This document shows, piece after piece, positions 1-4,847 of a stretch of 6,449 bases of DNA (positions are counted from its first letter, which is position 1; each line of letters starts with the position of its first letter). This DNA is from Candidatus Omnitrophota bacterium (GTDB taxonomy: Bacteria; Omnitrophota; Gorgyraeia; Gorgyraeales; Gorgyraeaceae): contig JAHIUV010000219.1 of assembly GCA_018817035.1 (NCBI GenBank), positions 1 to 6,449 on the forward strand, read 5' to 3'. A program made the position numbers and the translations under genes. Under the pieces are notes generated by a model. The model was not told the origin of the DNA, did no database searches, and saw only the letters and a program-made list of their open reading frames with translations.

Positions 1-10
1 AAAATAGTTT

Positions 11-123
11 GCTGACTTTTGAATATTTCAAACAATATTCTTCGAGCGTAGCCCCAAGCTTTATGTTCTCGACAAGCTCGAACAATATTGTCAGGGGCGA
101 AGTCGAGAAGTTTCAAAGTCAGC
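11..123. repeat. Diverged interspersed inverted-repeat element upstream of the polyamine operon
   Basis: An imperfect nested stem-loop. The outer arms 11-23 and 112-123 pair over 12 bp with one bulged T. Inside them CTTC (40-43) pairs with GAAG (107-110), GCCCC (51-55) with GGGGC (94-98), and the core 65-83 has GTTC/GAAC ends. It shares exact words with the element at 4436-4537: gctcgaacaatattg (76-90) is present inverted at 4429-4443, caagctcgaa (73-82) recurs at 4503-4512, and agtcgagaa (101-109) recurs at 4528-4536. An open frame runs through it into the next gene, but its translation does not resemble the start of that family, so I treat it as non-coding. The function is unknown. Confidence 0.6.
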
Positions 124-156
124 AGAGTTTGTTGCAATATCAGATTTTTTGCAGTC

Positions 157-185
157 TTGAACCCTACCCTTATCTGTGTTATACT
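157..185 (+). promoter_or_regulatory. Sigma-70-type promoter for the DHS-like/speB operon
   Basis: The -35 box TTGAAC (157-162) and the -10 box TATACT (180-185) are separated by exactly 17 nt, and each matches consensus at five of six positions. Transcription would be expected to begin at about 191-193, two to four bases before the ATG at 195. That leaves no room for a Shine-Dalgarno and suggests a leaderless or nearly leaderless mRNA. The promoter also argues against any start codon further upstream. Confidence 0.7.
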
Positions 186-194
186 GAGCCTATC

Positions 195-1163
195 ATGAGT
201 ATAAGAGACTTCATTAAGAGGAATTACCGGCATTTTAACTCTGCTGTCGTGCTGGATGCTTCTGAGGCTTGGGTAAAGCATCTTAAGTCAGGGAACAAGA
301 TGTTTTTATCCATGGCAGGGGCTATGAGTACAGGTGAGATAGGGCTTTCGCTTGCTGAGATGATAAGGAAAGACAAAGTCCATGGCATGTGTACTACAGC
401 GGCTAACCTGGAAGAAGATCTTTTTAACCTGGTTGCCCACAGCCATTATAAGAGAATACCTAATTATAGGGAATTATCCCCTCAGGAAGAACTGGACCTA
501 AGGAATAAACACCTTAACCGCGTTACTGATACGTGTATTCCTGAAGAAGAGGCTATAAGGCGCCTGGCGAAAAAGATATATCCTTTATGGGAAGAGGCTG
601 ATAAGAAAGGAAAGAAGTTTTTTCCTTATGAATATTTTTACCAGGCAATAAAAAGCGGCGCGTTGAAAGAGTTTTACGAGATAGATCCTAAAGACAGCTG
701 GGTCATTGCCGCGTGCGAGAAGAACATACCTGTGTTTACCCCCGGATGGGAAGATTCGACTCTTGCTAACGGAGTCGTAGCAGAGTATAAGGCAGGACGT
801 TTCAAGAACCTTGATTTCATAAAGAGCGGGCTTGAGCAGATGGATTTTCTGATAGACTGGTATCTTGAAAATACGAAAAACACTTCAATAGGGTTTTTCC
901 AGATAGGCGGGGGTATTGCCGGTGATTTTCCGATATGCGTTGTACCGCTTATAAGGCAGGACATGAGTAAAGATTGTAAGGTCTGGGGTTATTTTTGCCA
1001 GATAAGCGATTCCACCACTTCTTATGGCTCTTATAGCGGAGCGGTCCCGAATGAGAAAATAACCTGGGAAAAATTAGGCGTCGACACTCCCAGGTTTATA
1101 ATAGAATCAGACGCGAGTATAGTTGCGCCACTTGTATTTCAGTATGTGCTGGAGAGTGTTTAA
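195..1163 (+). CDS. Deoxyhypusine synthase-like protein (probable polyamine aminobutyltransferase)
   Basis: A 322-residue member of the deoxyhypusine synthase superfamily. True deoxyhypusine synthase uses NAD to move an aminobutyl group from spermidine to eIF5A; bacteria lack eIF5A, and bacterial and plant relatives are linked to homospermidine or other polyamines. The family pattern is clear: TTAANLEEDL (68-76) resembles the NAD-site TTAGGIEEDL of the human enzyme, then IPVFTPGWEDSTL (178-190), a GGG turn (238-240), SGAVPNEKITWEK (281-293) and a DAS motif (306-308). By my alignment K293 matches the human catalytic Lys329, W291 matches Trp327 and E287 matches Glu323. The human KHH segment (287-289) is replaced by GDF (243-245), and Asp316 by Tyr280, so the substrate probably differs. 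I chose ATG 195 because homologues begin at this point and the promoter lies just upstream; an in-frame ATG at 9 would add repeat sequence. Agmatinase follows after 2 nt, supporting a polyamine role. The family is sure; the exact reaction is not. Confidence 0.9.
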   Translation: MSIRDFIKRNYRHFNSAVVLDASEAWVKHLKSGNKMFLSMAGAMSTGEIGLSLAEMIRKDKVHGMCTTAANLEEDLFNLVAHSHYKRIPNYRELSPQEELDLRNKHLNRVTDTCIPEEEAIRRLAKKIYPLWEEADKKGKKFFPYEYFYQAIKSGALKEFYEIDPKDSWVIAACEKNIPVFTPGWEDSTLANGVVAEYKAGRFKNLDFIKSGLEQMDFLIDWYLENTKNTSIGFFQIGGGIAGDFPICVVPLIRQDMSKDCKVWGYFCQISDSTTSYGSYSGAVPNEKITWEKLGVDTPRFIIESDASIVAPLVFQYVLESV

Positions 1164-1165
1164 TT

Positions 1166-2023
1166 ATGGCGCTTGTATTCGGAGGCCCTGAGAATAAGTT
1201 TACATCCCCTGATGAAGCAAAAGTAGTGGTCTTGCCTGTCCCTTACGGGAAAACCGTTAGTTACCGCAAAGGCACAGAGAACGGCCCTGCCGCGATATTG
1301 GAAGCTTCAGACAACCTGGAACTCTTCGACGAAGAACTTAATAAAGAAATCCACCTTATAGGCATAAATACAGCGCCTTTATTAAAGGTAAGTAATCTAA
1401 AATCAGAGGCCATGATAACTGCTGTAGAAAAAAGTGTTGCGGATATTCTGCGCCTGGATAAAATGCCTGTTGTTTTGGGCGGAGAGCATGCTGTCACGAT
1501 AGGAGCGGTGCGTGCGGCAAAAGAAAAATTTAACGACCTGTCTATCTTATATTTTGACGCGCACAGTGACCTCAGGGATAGTTATGATGGCAATAAATAC
1601 AGCCATGCCTGCGTGGCGAGAAGGCTCCTGGAAATAGCTCCTGTTGTCGCGTCAGGTATCAGGAGCCTGAGCAGGGAAGAGCATGAATTCGCGTTAAATA
1701 ATAAAGGCGTAAAAATAATAAAAATGCATGATATGATAAAAAACCATGACTGGCAGAATACAGTAAAGGATAGCCTTTCAAAGAATATCTATATAAGTAT
1801 AGACCTGGATGTATTCGACCCGTCGATAATGCCGTCAGTCGGCACTCCTGAACCAGGAGGCATGCATTGGCATGGATTCCTGGAGGCAATACGTAATATT
1901 ATATCCGGAAAGAACGTAGTGGGTTTTGACGTAGTGGAACTTTGCCCAATAAAAGATATGGTAGCGCCTGATTTCATGGCGGCAAAATTAATATATAAGA
2001 TCCTGGGATATATATTTCCCTAA
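1166..2023 (+). CDS. speB: Agmatinase (agmatine ureohydrolase)
   Basis: A 285-residue ureohydrolase-family enzyme of normal length that would hydrolyse agmatine to putrescine and urea with a two-manganese centre in the cytoplasm. All metal ligands expected for the family are visible: H108 in GGEHA, D131/H133/D135 in DAHSD, and D213/D215 in SIDLDVFDP. The following GTPEPGG (226-232) and the C-terminal VVELCP segment (256-261) are also typical. The usual TGTP before the substrate loop reads SVGTP here, a mild variation. The start lies 2 nt after the DHS-like stop, with a GGAGAG Shine-Dalgarno at 1151-1156 inside the upstream gene, so the two are almost certainly co-transcribed. Putrescine made here could feed the DHS-like enzyme. 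Guanidinobutyrase or another ureohydrolase specificity, including aminopropylagmatine-type substrates, cannot be excluded from sequence alone. Confidence 0.92.
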   Translation: MALVFGGPENKFTSPDEAKVVVLPVPYGKTVSYRKGTENGPAAILEASDNLELFDEELNKEIHLIGINTAPLLKVSNLKSEAMITAVEKSVADILRLDKMPVVLGGEHAVTIGAVRAAKEKFNDLSILYFDAHSDLRDSYDGNKYSHACVARRLLEIAPVVASGIRSLSREEHEFALNNKGVKIIKMHDMIKNHDWQNTVKDSLSKNIYISIDLDVFDPSIMPSVGTPEPGGMHWHGFLEAIRNIISGKNVVGFDVVELCPIKDMVAPDFMAAKLIYKILGYIFP

Positions 2024-2026
2024 TTA

Positions 2027-2107
2027 GGGGACGTCCCAAAAGGGGACACCCCACATTATAATAAATTAACTTAGGCTTAGTGGGGTGTCCCCTTTTGGGA
2101 CGTCCCC
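2027..2107. repeat. Perfect 28-bp inverted repeat with 25-nt loop (REP/MITE-like element)
   Basis: The arms 2027-2054 and 2080-2107 are perfect reverse complements, enclosing an A+T-rich 25-nt loop (2055-2079). Each arm is internally structured, containing the palindrome gggacgtccc (2028-2037 on the left, 2095-2104 on the right). No T-run follows either arm, so it is not a typical intrinsic terminator, although such a stable stem could still stop or shield transcripts between speB and maf. The form suits a palindromic unit mobilised by a REP-associated transposase, but no transposase is in the window. Confidence 0.9.
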
Positions 2108-2124
2108 GATAACGCGATAACGAT

Positions 2125-2706
2125 ATGAAAATTATTTTAGCTTCGGTATCAAAGAGAAGATCAGCCATACTTTCCTCATGCGGCATACGGCATAGTGTTG
2201 TCAAAAGCGGCATAGAGGAAGATATGAGAGGGAAATCTCCGGTCAATATTGCCGTAAAGAATGCCTGCCTTAAAGCAAAAGCTGTGTCTGAAAAAATAAC
2301 CTCAGGCTATGTAATAGGCGCCGATACTGTGGTGCTCTTAGGTAGAACCATAATAGGTAAGCCCCGTGACGCTGCTCACGCGAAGAAAATGCTTAAGGGC
2401 ATGTCCGGGAAAACTATTTCAGTATATACAGGCCTTTGTGTTATAAACAGCGTAACCGGGAAAAAAGTTTCCGGTTATGAAAAGACCGGGGTCAAAGTAA
2501 AGAAAATAAAACCTTCTGAAATATTGAAATATTTTAAATTACTCGGTCCTTATGATAAAGCAGGAGGATTTTCAATAGAAGGTGTCGGCTCTTTTATATT
2601 TGACGATATAAAAGGGTCTTATTTTAACGTGCTGGGATTGCCTACGGCTAAATTAAGTGATATGTTCAGGAAACTCGGAACAGATATTTTGAAGAGTGTA
2701 AAATGA
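2125..2706 (+). CDS. maf: Maf/HAM1-superfamily nucleoside triphosphate pyrophosphatase
   Basis: A 193-residue Maf protein, the usual length. The family hydrolyses nucleoside triphosphates, often dTTP, UTP or modified bases, to the monophosphate and pyrophosphate; it acts as house-cleaning and was first described as a septum-formation inhibitor. Visible motifs in order: IILASVSKRR (3-12, the nucleotide-binding S..R.. element), GADTVV with the likely catalytic D67 (65-70), GKP (78-80), SGKTISVYTG (94-103), and GPYDKAGGFSIEG (141-153) leading to KGSYFNVLGLP (163-173). The usual IQG of dTTP/UTP-type members reads IEG here, so substrate preference is uncertain. There is no convincing Shine-Dalgarno; the start is preceded by a tandem repeat cgataacg (2107-2114, 2115-2122) right after the 2027-2107 palindrome. 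Its stop overlaps the next start as ATGA, indicating coupled translation. Confidence 0.92.
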   Translation: MKIILASVSKRRSAILSSCGIRHSVVKSGIEEDMRGKSPVNIAVKNACLKAKAVSEKITSGYVIGADTVVLLGRTIIGKPRDAAHAKKMLKGMSGKTISVYTGLCVINSVTGKKVSGYEKTGVKVKKIKPSEILKYFKLLGPYDKAGGFSIEGVGSFIFDDIKGSYFNVLGLPTAKLSDMFRKLGTDILKSVK

Positions 2707-3680
2707 TAAAACTTATTATTTTAATTACAGGCGTGCTTTTTGTTTCAGGATTATGTTCTATGGTCGAGGCGGCTATATTGAGTTTGCCGCTTGTAAAAGC
2801 AAGGATATTGTTTGATAAAAAACGCAAAGGTTCAAACGACCTGTTAGTGATCAAAGAGAATATCCATATCGCGATCGCTACGATAGTTGTCCTGAATAAC
2901 TCTGTAAACATAATAGGCGCTATATTCGTGGGTCGCGAGGCGTTAAAGATATTCGGTAATGAATGGCTCGCTATAACGTCGGCGATCCTTACGTTTTTGA
3001 TAATAGTCGTATCAGAGGTGATACCTAAGACTATAGGAGAATACCATAAAGTTGCTATTTCTCTTTCGAGCGCAAAGGCATTGAGAATTATAATATGGTT
3101 TTTTAGGCCCTTAGTGCAGATGCTGGTATTGGCAACGAGCGCGTTTAGAAAAGGTTCAACTGTCCCGAAAGTCACGGAGGAAGAAATAAAGGCTATGCTG
3201 CGTCTTGGGAGAGACGCGGGCACAGTTGAAGTAGATGAGGAGAAACTTTGTAACAAGGTCTTTAAGTTAAACGACCTCAGGGCTATCCATATAATGAAGC
3301 CCATAGACCAGATCTATGCTTTGCCCGCGAATAAGACATTGGCAGAGCTAAAAGAATCAATACTAAATTCACAATATAGCAGGATAGCTGTTTATGACAA
3401 TGATGTTTCGAAAATAATAGGAATATGCCAACAGAGAGTATTGCTGAGGGAGATAGCCAAGGACAATTACGAGGCAAAGTTAAGCGATTTTATGACACGG
3501 CCTATATTTGTCAGCGAGAATGAAAAATCCGATGACCTTCTTACCAAGTTCCAGGCATACCACCAGCACCTTTTCATAGTCCAGGATAAATCAAAAAAGA
3601 ACATAGGTATCGTTTCCATGGAGGATGTGCTGGAAGAACTCTTTGGGGAGATCTACGACGAAAAAGATAAAGTGGCTTAG
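2703..3680 (+). CDS. DUF21/CBS-domain membrane protein, CorC/CNNM-type putative magnesium transporter, short form
   Basis: A 325-residue inner-membrane protein. The N-terminal DUF21 (CNNM) domain has about four hydrophobic segments (3-25, 55-77, 87-107, 123-147) with the family signatures SMVEAA (19-24), VVLNNSVN (62-69) and EVIPKTIGE (105-113). A CBS pair follows, about 196-255 and 262-316, the second ending in the familiar IGIVSMEDVLEELFGEI (301-317). Relatives include CorB/CorC, YhdP/MpfA and eukaryotic CNNM proteins, associated with magnesium export; the CBS pair would bind adenine nucleotide. Many members run to about 420 residues with a C-terminal CorC_HlyC domain. This one stops just after the CBS pair, and its natural-looking stop suggests a short subtype rather than a broken gene. 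It overlaps maf by 4 nt (ATGA). The ion specificity is inference only. Confidence 0.88.
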   Translation: MIKLIILITGVLFVSGLCSMVEAAILSLPLVKARILFDKKRKGSNDLLVIKENIHIAIATIVVLNNSVNIIGAIFVGREALKIFGNEWLAITSAILTFLIIVVSEVIPKTIGEYHKVAISLSSAKALRIIIWFFRPLVQMLVLATSAFRKGSTVPKVTEEEIKAMLRLGRDAGTVEVDEEKLCNKVFKLNDLRAIHIMKPIDQIYALPANKTLAELKESILNSQYSRIAVYDNDVSKIIGICQQRVLLREIAKDNYEAKLSDFMTRPIFVSENEKSDDLLTKFQAYHQHLFIVQDKSKKNIGIVSMEDVLEELFGEIYDEKDKVA

Positions 3681-4228
3681 TTCGCGAGCGTTGCTTTTCT
3701 TACCTTATCCGCAGTTTCTTCGCCTATTATTTTTTCCACTATCGCTAAACTAAAAGCAAGTGCCGTCCCTGTGCCGCGGCTTGTGATCACGTTTCCGTCT
3801 GTTACCACATTATCCGTGACATAAGTAGTGCTTTCCTCGAAATGTTTCTGCATCCCGGGAAAACAAGTGGCTTTTTTATTCTTGAGGATACCTATAGGAG
3901 CCAGTACCATTGCCGGAGCCGCGCATATAGCGGCTATTATTTTTTTATCCTTGTTCATTGTTTCTATGAGTGCCTGCACTTTTTCGGAACATCCAAGATG
4001 CGTAGCGCCTGGCATTCCGCCGGGGAAGATACATATATCAAAGTCACTTCCCGCAGTGTCTAATTTTACATCCGCGGAAACGGTTATCCCGTGAGAACCC
4101 TGCACACTAAGGTCATCAAGCCCCGCCACAGTTGTTTCTATGCCCGCGCGTCTTAATATGTCTATAACTGTCACAGCCTCTATTTCCTCAAAACCTTCAG
4201 CCAATACGATAATAGCTTTTTTAGACAT
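3677..4228 (-). CDS. DJ-1/PfpI family protein (DJ-1/YajL-type)
   Basis: A 183-residue single-domain protein of the DJ-1/ThiJ/PfpI superfamily, close in length and pattern to human DJ-1 (189) and E. coli YajL (196). The N-terminal LAEGFEEIEAVTVIDILRRAGI (9-30) has E17 matching DJ-1 Glu18, and AAICAAPA (99-106) has the nucleophile-elbow cysteine C102 matching Cys106. FPGGMPGA (68-75) and TSRGTGTAL (149-157) are also characteristic. The family is linked to oxidative-stress response, with disputed glyoxalase or deglycase activities; the histidine following the elbow in DJ-1 appears as Phe here, so no triad-type hydrolase should be assumed. It has its own strong Shine-Dalgarno and appears monocistronic. 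Its stop overlaps the stop of the DUF21 gene by 4 bp in convergent orientation, with no terminator between them. Confidence 0.92.
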   Translation of the reverse strand: MSKKAIIVLAEGFEEIEAVTVIDILRRAGIETTVAGLDDLSVQGSHGITVSADVKLDTAGSDFDICIFPGGMPGATHLGCSEKVQALIETMNKDKKIIAAICAAPAMVLAPIGILKNKKATCFPGMQKHFEESTTYVTDNVVTDGNVITSRGTGTALAFSLAIVEKIIGEETADKVRKATLAN

Positions 4229-4232
4229 GCGA

Positions 4233-4240
4233 ACCTCCTT
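4233..4240 (-). promoter_or_regulatory. Strong Shine-Dalgarno of the DJ-1 family gene
   Basis: Read on the minus strand the sequence is aaggaggttcgcATG, with the GGAGG core five bases before the ATG at 4228. It fixes the chosen start codon and shows that this organism uses canonical anti-Shine-Dalgarno pairing for some genes, in contrast to maf and the DHS-like gene. Confidence 0.85.
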
Positions 4241-4259
4241 AAGTTATGCTGATTAACAT

Positions 4260-4286
4260 TTTATACATGGAATCGCTCCTTGGCAA
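4260..4286 (-). promoter_or_regulatory. Possible promoter of the DJ-1 family gene
   Basis: On the minus strand TTGCCA (4286-4281) is followed after 15 nt by TATAAA (4265-4260), about 30 nt before the DJ-1 start codon. Both boxes match sigma-70 consensus well, but the 15-nt spacer is shorter than ideal, so this is tentative. Confidence 0.4.
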
Positions 4287-4321
4287 TGATTTTATGTTAT
4301 TTAGCGTAACTAGTGAGGCAC

Positions 4322-4384
4322 TATGTCATTGCGAGCGAAGCGAAGCAATCTCTGAGATTGCTTCGCTTCGCTCGCAATGACATA
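4322..4384. repeat. 63-bp perfect palindrome (gcgagcgaagcgaagc family)
   Basis: The 31-nt arms 4322-4352 and 4354-4384 are exact reverse complements around a single T at 4353, so the DNA could extrude as a cruciform or the RNA fold into one long hairpin. The core word cattgcgagcgaagcgaagc belongs to a palindromic repeat type I recognise from intergenic regions of several unrelated bacterial phyla. Its core shares cgagcgaagcga with the inverse of the hairpin loop at 4801-4812. No T-run follows on either strand, so it is not a clear terminator. Confidence 0.92.
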
Positions 4385-4435
4385 AGCAGAAAATCTTGGT
4401 AATCGATAAGTTAACGGGTAGTGTATATCAATATT

Positions 4436-4537
4436 GTTCGAGCGAGCCGACAAATATTCTTCTCGACTATGCCCCGTTCCAAATTTAAAATTTGGAACGG
4501 GGCAAGCTCGAAGGATATATGTCGGTGAGTCGAGAAC
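4436..4537. repeat. Long imperfect stem-loop element with a perfect palindromic centre
   Basis: The centre 4470-4504 is a perfect 35-bp palindrome: gccccgttccaaattt (4471-4486) and its complement (4488-4503) around A4487, flanked by a T-A pair. Outside it the flanks 4436-4469 and 4505-4537 are imperfectly complementary: gttc ends, ccgaca blocks and ctt blocks pair, separated by mismatched TCGA-containing words. Shared words with 11-123 show both belong to one family. No coding content or transposase is visible. Confidence 0.85.
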
Positions 4538-4563
4538 CGCAGGAAGGGGCCTTTTATTTTACC

Positions 4564-4591
4564 TTGACAGAGATACGATTTGTGTTAAACT
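4564..4591 (+). promoter_or_regulatory. Promoter of the ZTP riboswitch-pflB transcript
   Basis: A perfect -35 box TTGACA (4564-4569) is followed after 16 nt by TAAACT (4586-4591), preceded by TG at 4583-4584, which gives an extended -10. The expected start near 4598 puts the whole riboswitch aptamer, whose first helix begins at about 4617, inside the transcript. Confidence 0.75.
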
Positions 4592-4613
4592 AAAAATGTA
4601 GTTCAATAGAATA

Positions 4614-4696
4614 TATCGCGCGACTGGTGTTTTGTACATGGGAAACCATGGGGGAGCGCGGGACAAATAGTCTAAGAGTAAACCGTACACCTGGGT
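4614..4696 (+). promoter_or_regulatory. ZTP/ZMP riboswitch (pfl RNA motif)
   Basis: The sequence fits the pfl/ZTP aptamer closely. P1 is CGCG (4617-4620) with CGCG (4657-4660). The conserved GACTGG follows at 4622-4627. P2 is CATGG (4637-4641), a GAAA loop and CCATG (4646-4650). The invariant GGGGAG is at 4651-4656, and the 3' domain carries ACACCTGGGT (4687-4696). GGTGT (4626-4630) pairs with ACACC (4687-4691) to form the expected pseudoknot. The class senses the purine intermediates ZMP and ZTP, signals of 10-formyl-tetrahydrofolate shortage, and often precedes pfl and folate genes. The 3' pseudoknot strand is also the 5' arm of the terminator, so ligand binding should prevent termination and turn pflB on. 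Confidence 0.95.
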
Positions 4697-4720
4697 TTTT
4701 AACCCAGGTTTTTTGTTTTT
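4689..4720 (+). terminator. Intrinsic terminator of the ZTP riboswitch expression platform
   Basis: A 9-bp stem, acctgggtt (4689-4697) with aacccaggt (4701-4709), has a TTT loop and is followed by TTTTTGTTTTT (4710-4720). Its 5' arm overlaps the aptamer pseudoknot strand at 4689-4691 and the conserved CTGGG, so the two structures are mutually exclusive. Confidence 0.93.
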
Positions 4721-4721
4721 G

Positions 4722-4772
4722 TCCCGCACCTTTTTAATATTAATTAGTTAGGAATATATAAAAGGTGCGGGA
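4722..4772. repeat. 13-bp inverted repeat with 25-nt loop in the pflB leader
   Basis: The arms tcccgcacctttt (4722-4734) and aaaaggtgcggga (4760-4772) pair perfectly around a 25-nt A+T-rich loop. It lies directly after the riboswitch terminator and would be transcribed on read-through. The loop length equals that of the 2027-2107 element, and both loops contain AATTA followed by TTAGG, hinting at a common element family. No T-run follows, so it is not a second standard terminator. Confidence 0.8.
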
Positions 4773-4780
4773 TTAAATTC

Positions 4781-4829
4781 GCACAGTGACTTATGTTCAT
4801 TCGCTTCGCTCGTTTCATAAGTCACGTGC
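4781..4829. repeat. Hairpin repeat just upstream of the pflB ribosome binding site
   Basis: The arms gcac-a-gtgacttatg (4781-4795) and cataagtcac-gtgc (4816-4829) form 14 bp with one bulged A, around a 20-nt loop containing cgcttcgctcg. It ends 6 nt before the Shine-Dalgarno. The loop core is shared, inverted, with the 63-bp palindrome at 4322-4384. It may be another interspersed repeat, or it may protect the 5' end of the processed mRNA; the sequence does not decide. Confidence 0.78.
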
Positions 4830-4835
4830 TCATTT

Positions 4836-4842
4836 AAGGAGG
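4836..4842 (+). promoter_or_regulatory. Strong Shine-Dalgarno of pflB
   Basis: AAGGAGG sits five bases before the ATG at 4848 and sets the pflB start. It lies outside the adjacent hairpin, so translation should be efficient once transcription passes the riboswitch terminator. Confidence 0.9.
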
Positions 4843-4847
4843 CCAGC

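Larger units (their letters stand above)
4229..4847. other. Gene-free regulatory and repeat-rich region between the divergent DJ-1 and pflB genes
   Basis: No frame here resembles a real gene. The left third (4229-4321) carries the DJ-1 leader. The middle (4322-4537) holds a 63-bp palindrome and a 102-nt imperfect stem-loop. The right part (4564-4847) is the pflB promoter, ZTP riboswitch, terminator, two further inverted repeats and ribosome binding site, each listed separately. The stretches 4385-4428 and 4538-4563 show nothing I can assign. Confidence 0.85.

Noticed and set aside
9..194. In-frame N-terminal extension of the DHS-like protein from ATG at 9
   Set aside because: The added 62 residues lie in the repeat element and across the promoter, and the family N-terminus begins with MSIRDFI at 195.
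240..1163. Loss of the catalytic lysine in the DHS-like protein (KHH replaced by GDF)
   Set aside because: In the human enzyme the imine-forming lysine is Lys329 in SWGK, which aligns with K293 in TWEK here; the KHH segment is a different active-site element.
2027..2107. Intrinsic terminator after speB
   Set aside because: The stem is strong but is followed by cgataacg rather than a T-run; a T-run is absent on the other strand as well.
1974..2246. Minus-strand open frame spanning the speB-maf spacer
   Set aside because: Its central part translates the perfect palindrome, and its ends are antisense to speB and maf.
2666..3304. Minus-strand open frame of 212 codons
   Set aside because: It lies opposite the well-supported maf end and DUF21 gene, has no family motif and no ribosome binding site.
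3828..4094. Plus-strand open frames antisense to the DJ-1 gene
   Set aside because: The minus-strand frame carries complete DJ-1 motifs and a strong Shine-Dalgarno; these frames carry neither.
4322..4829. CRISPR array
   Set aside because: The repeats are palindromes of different sequence and length with irregular spacing, not identical direct repeats with uniform spacers.
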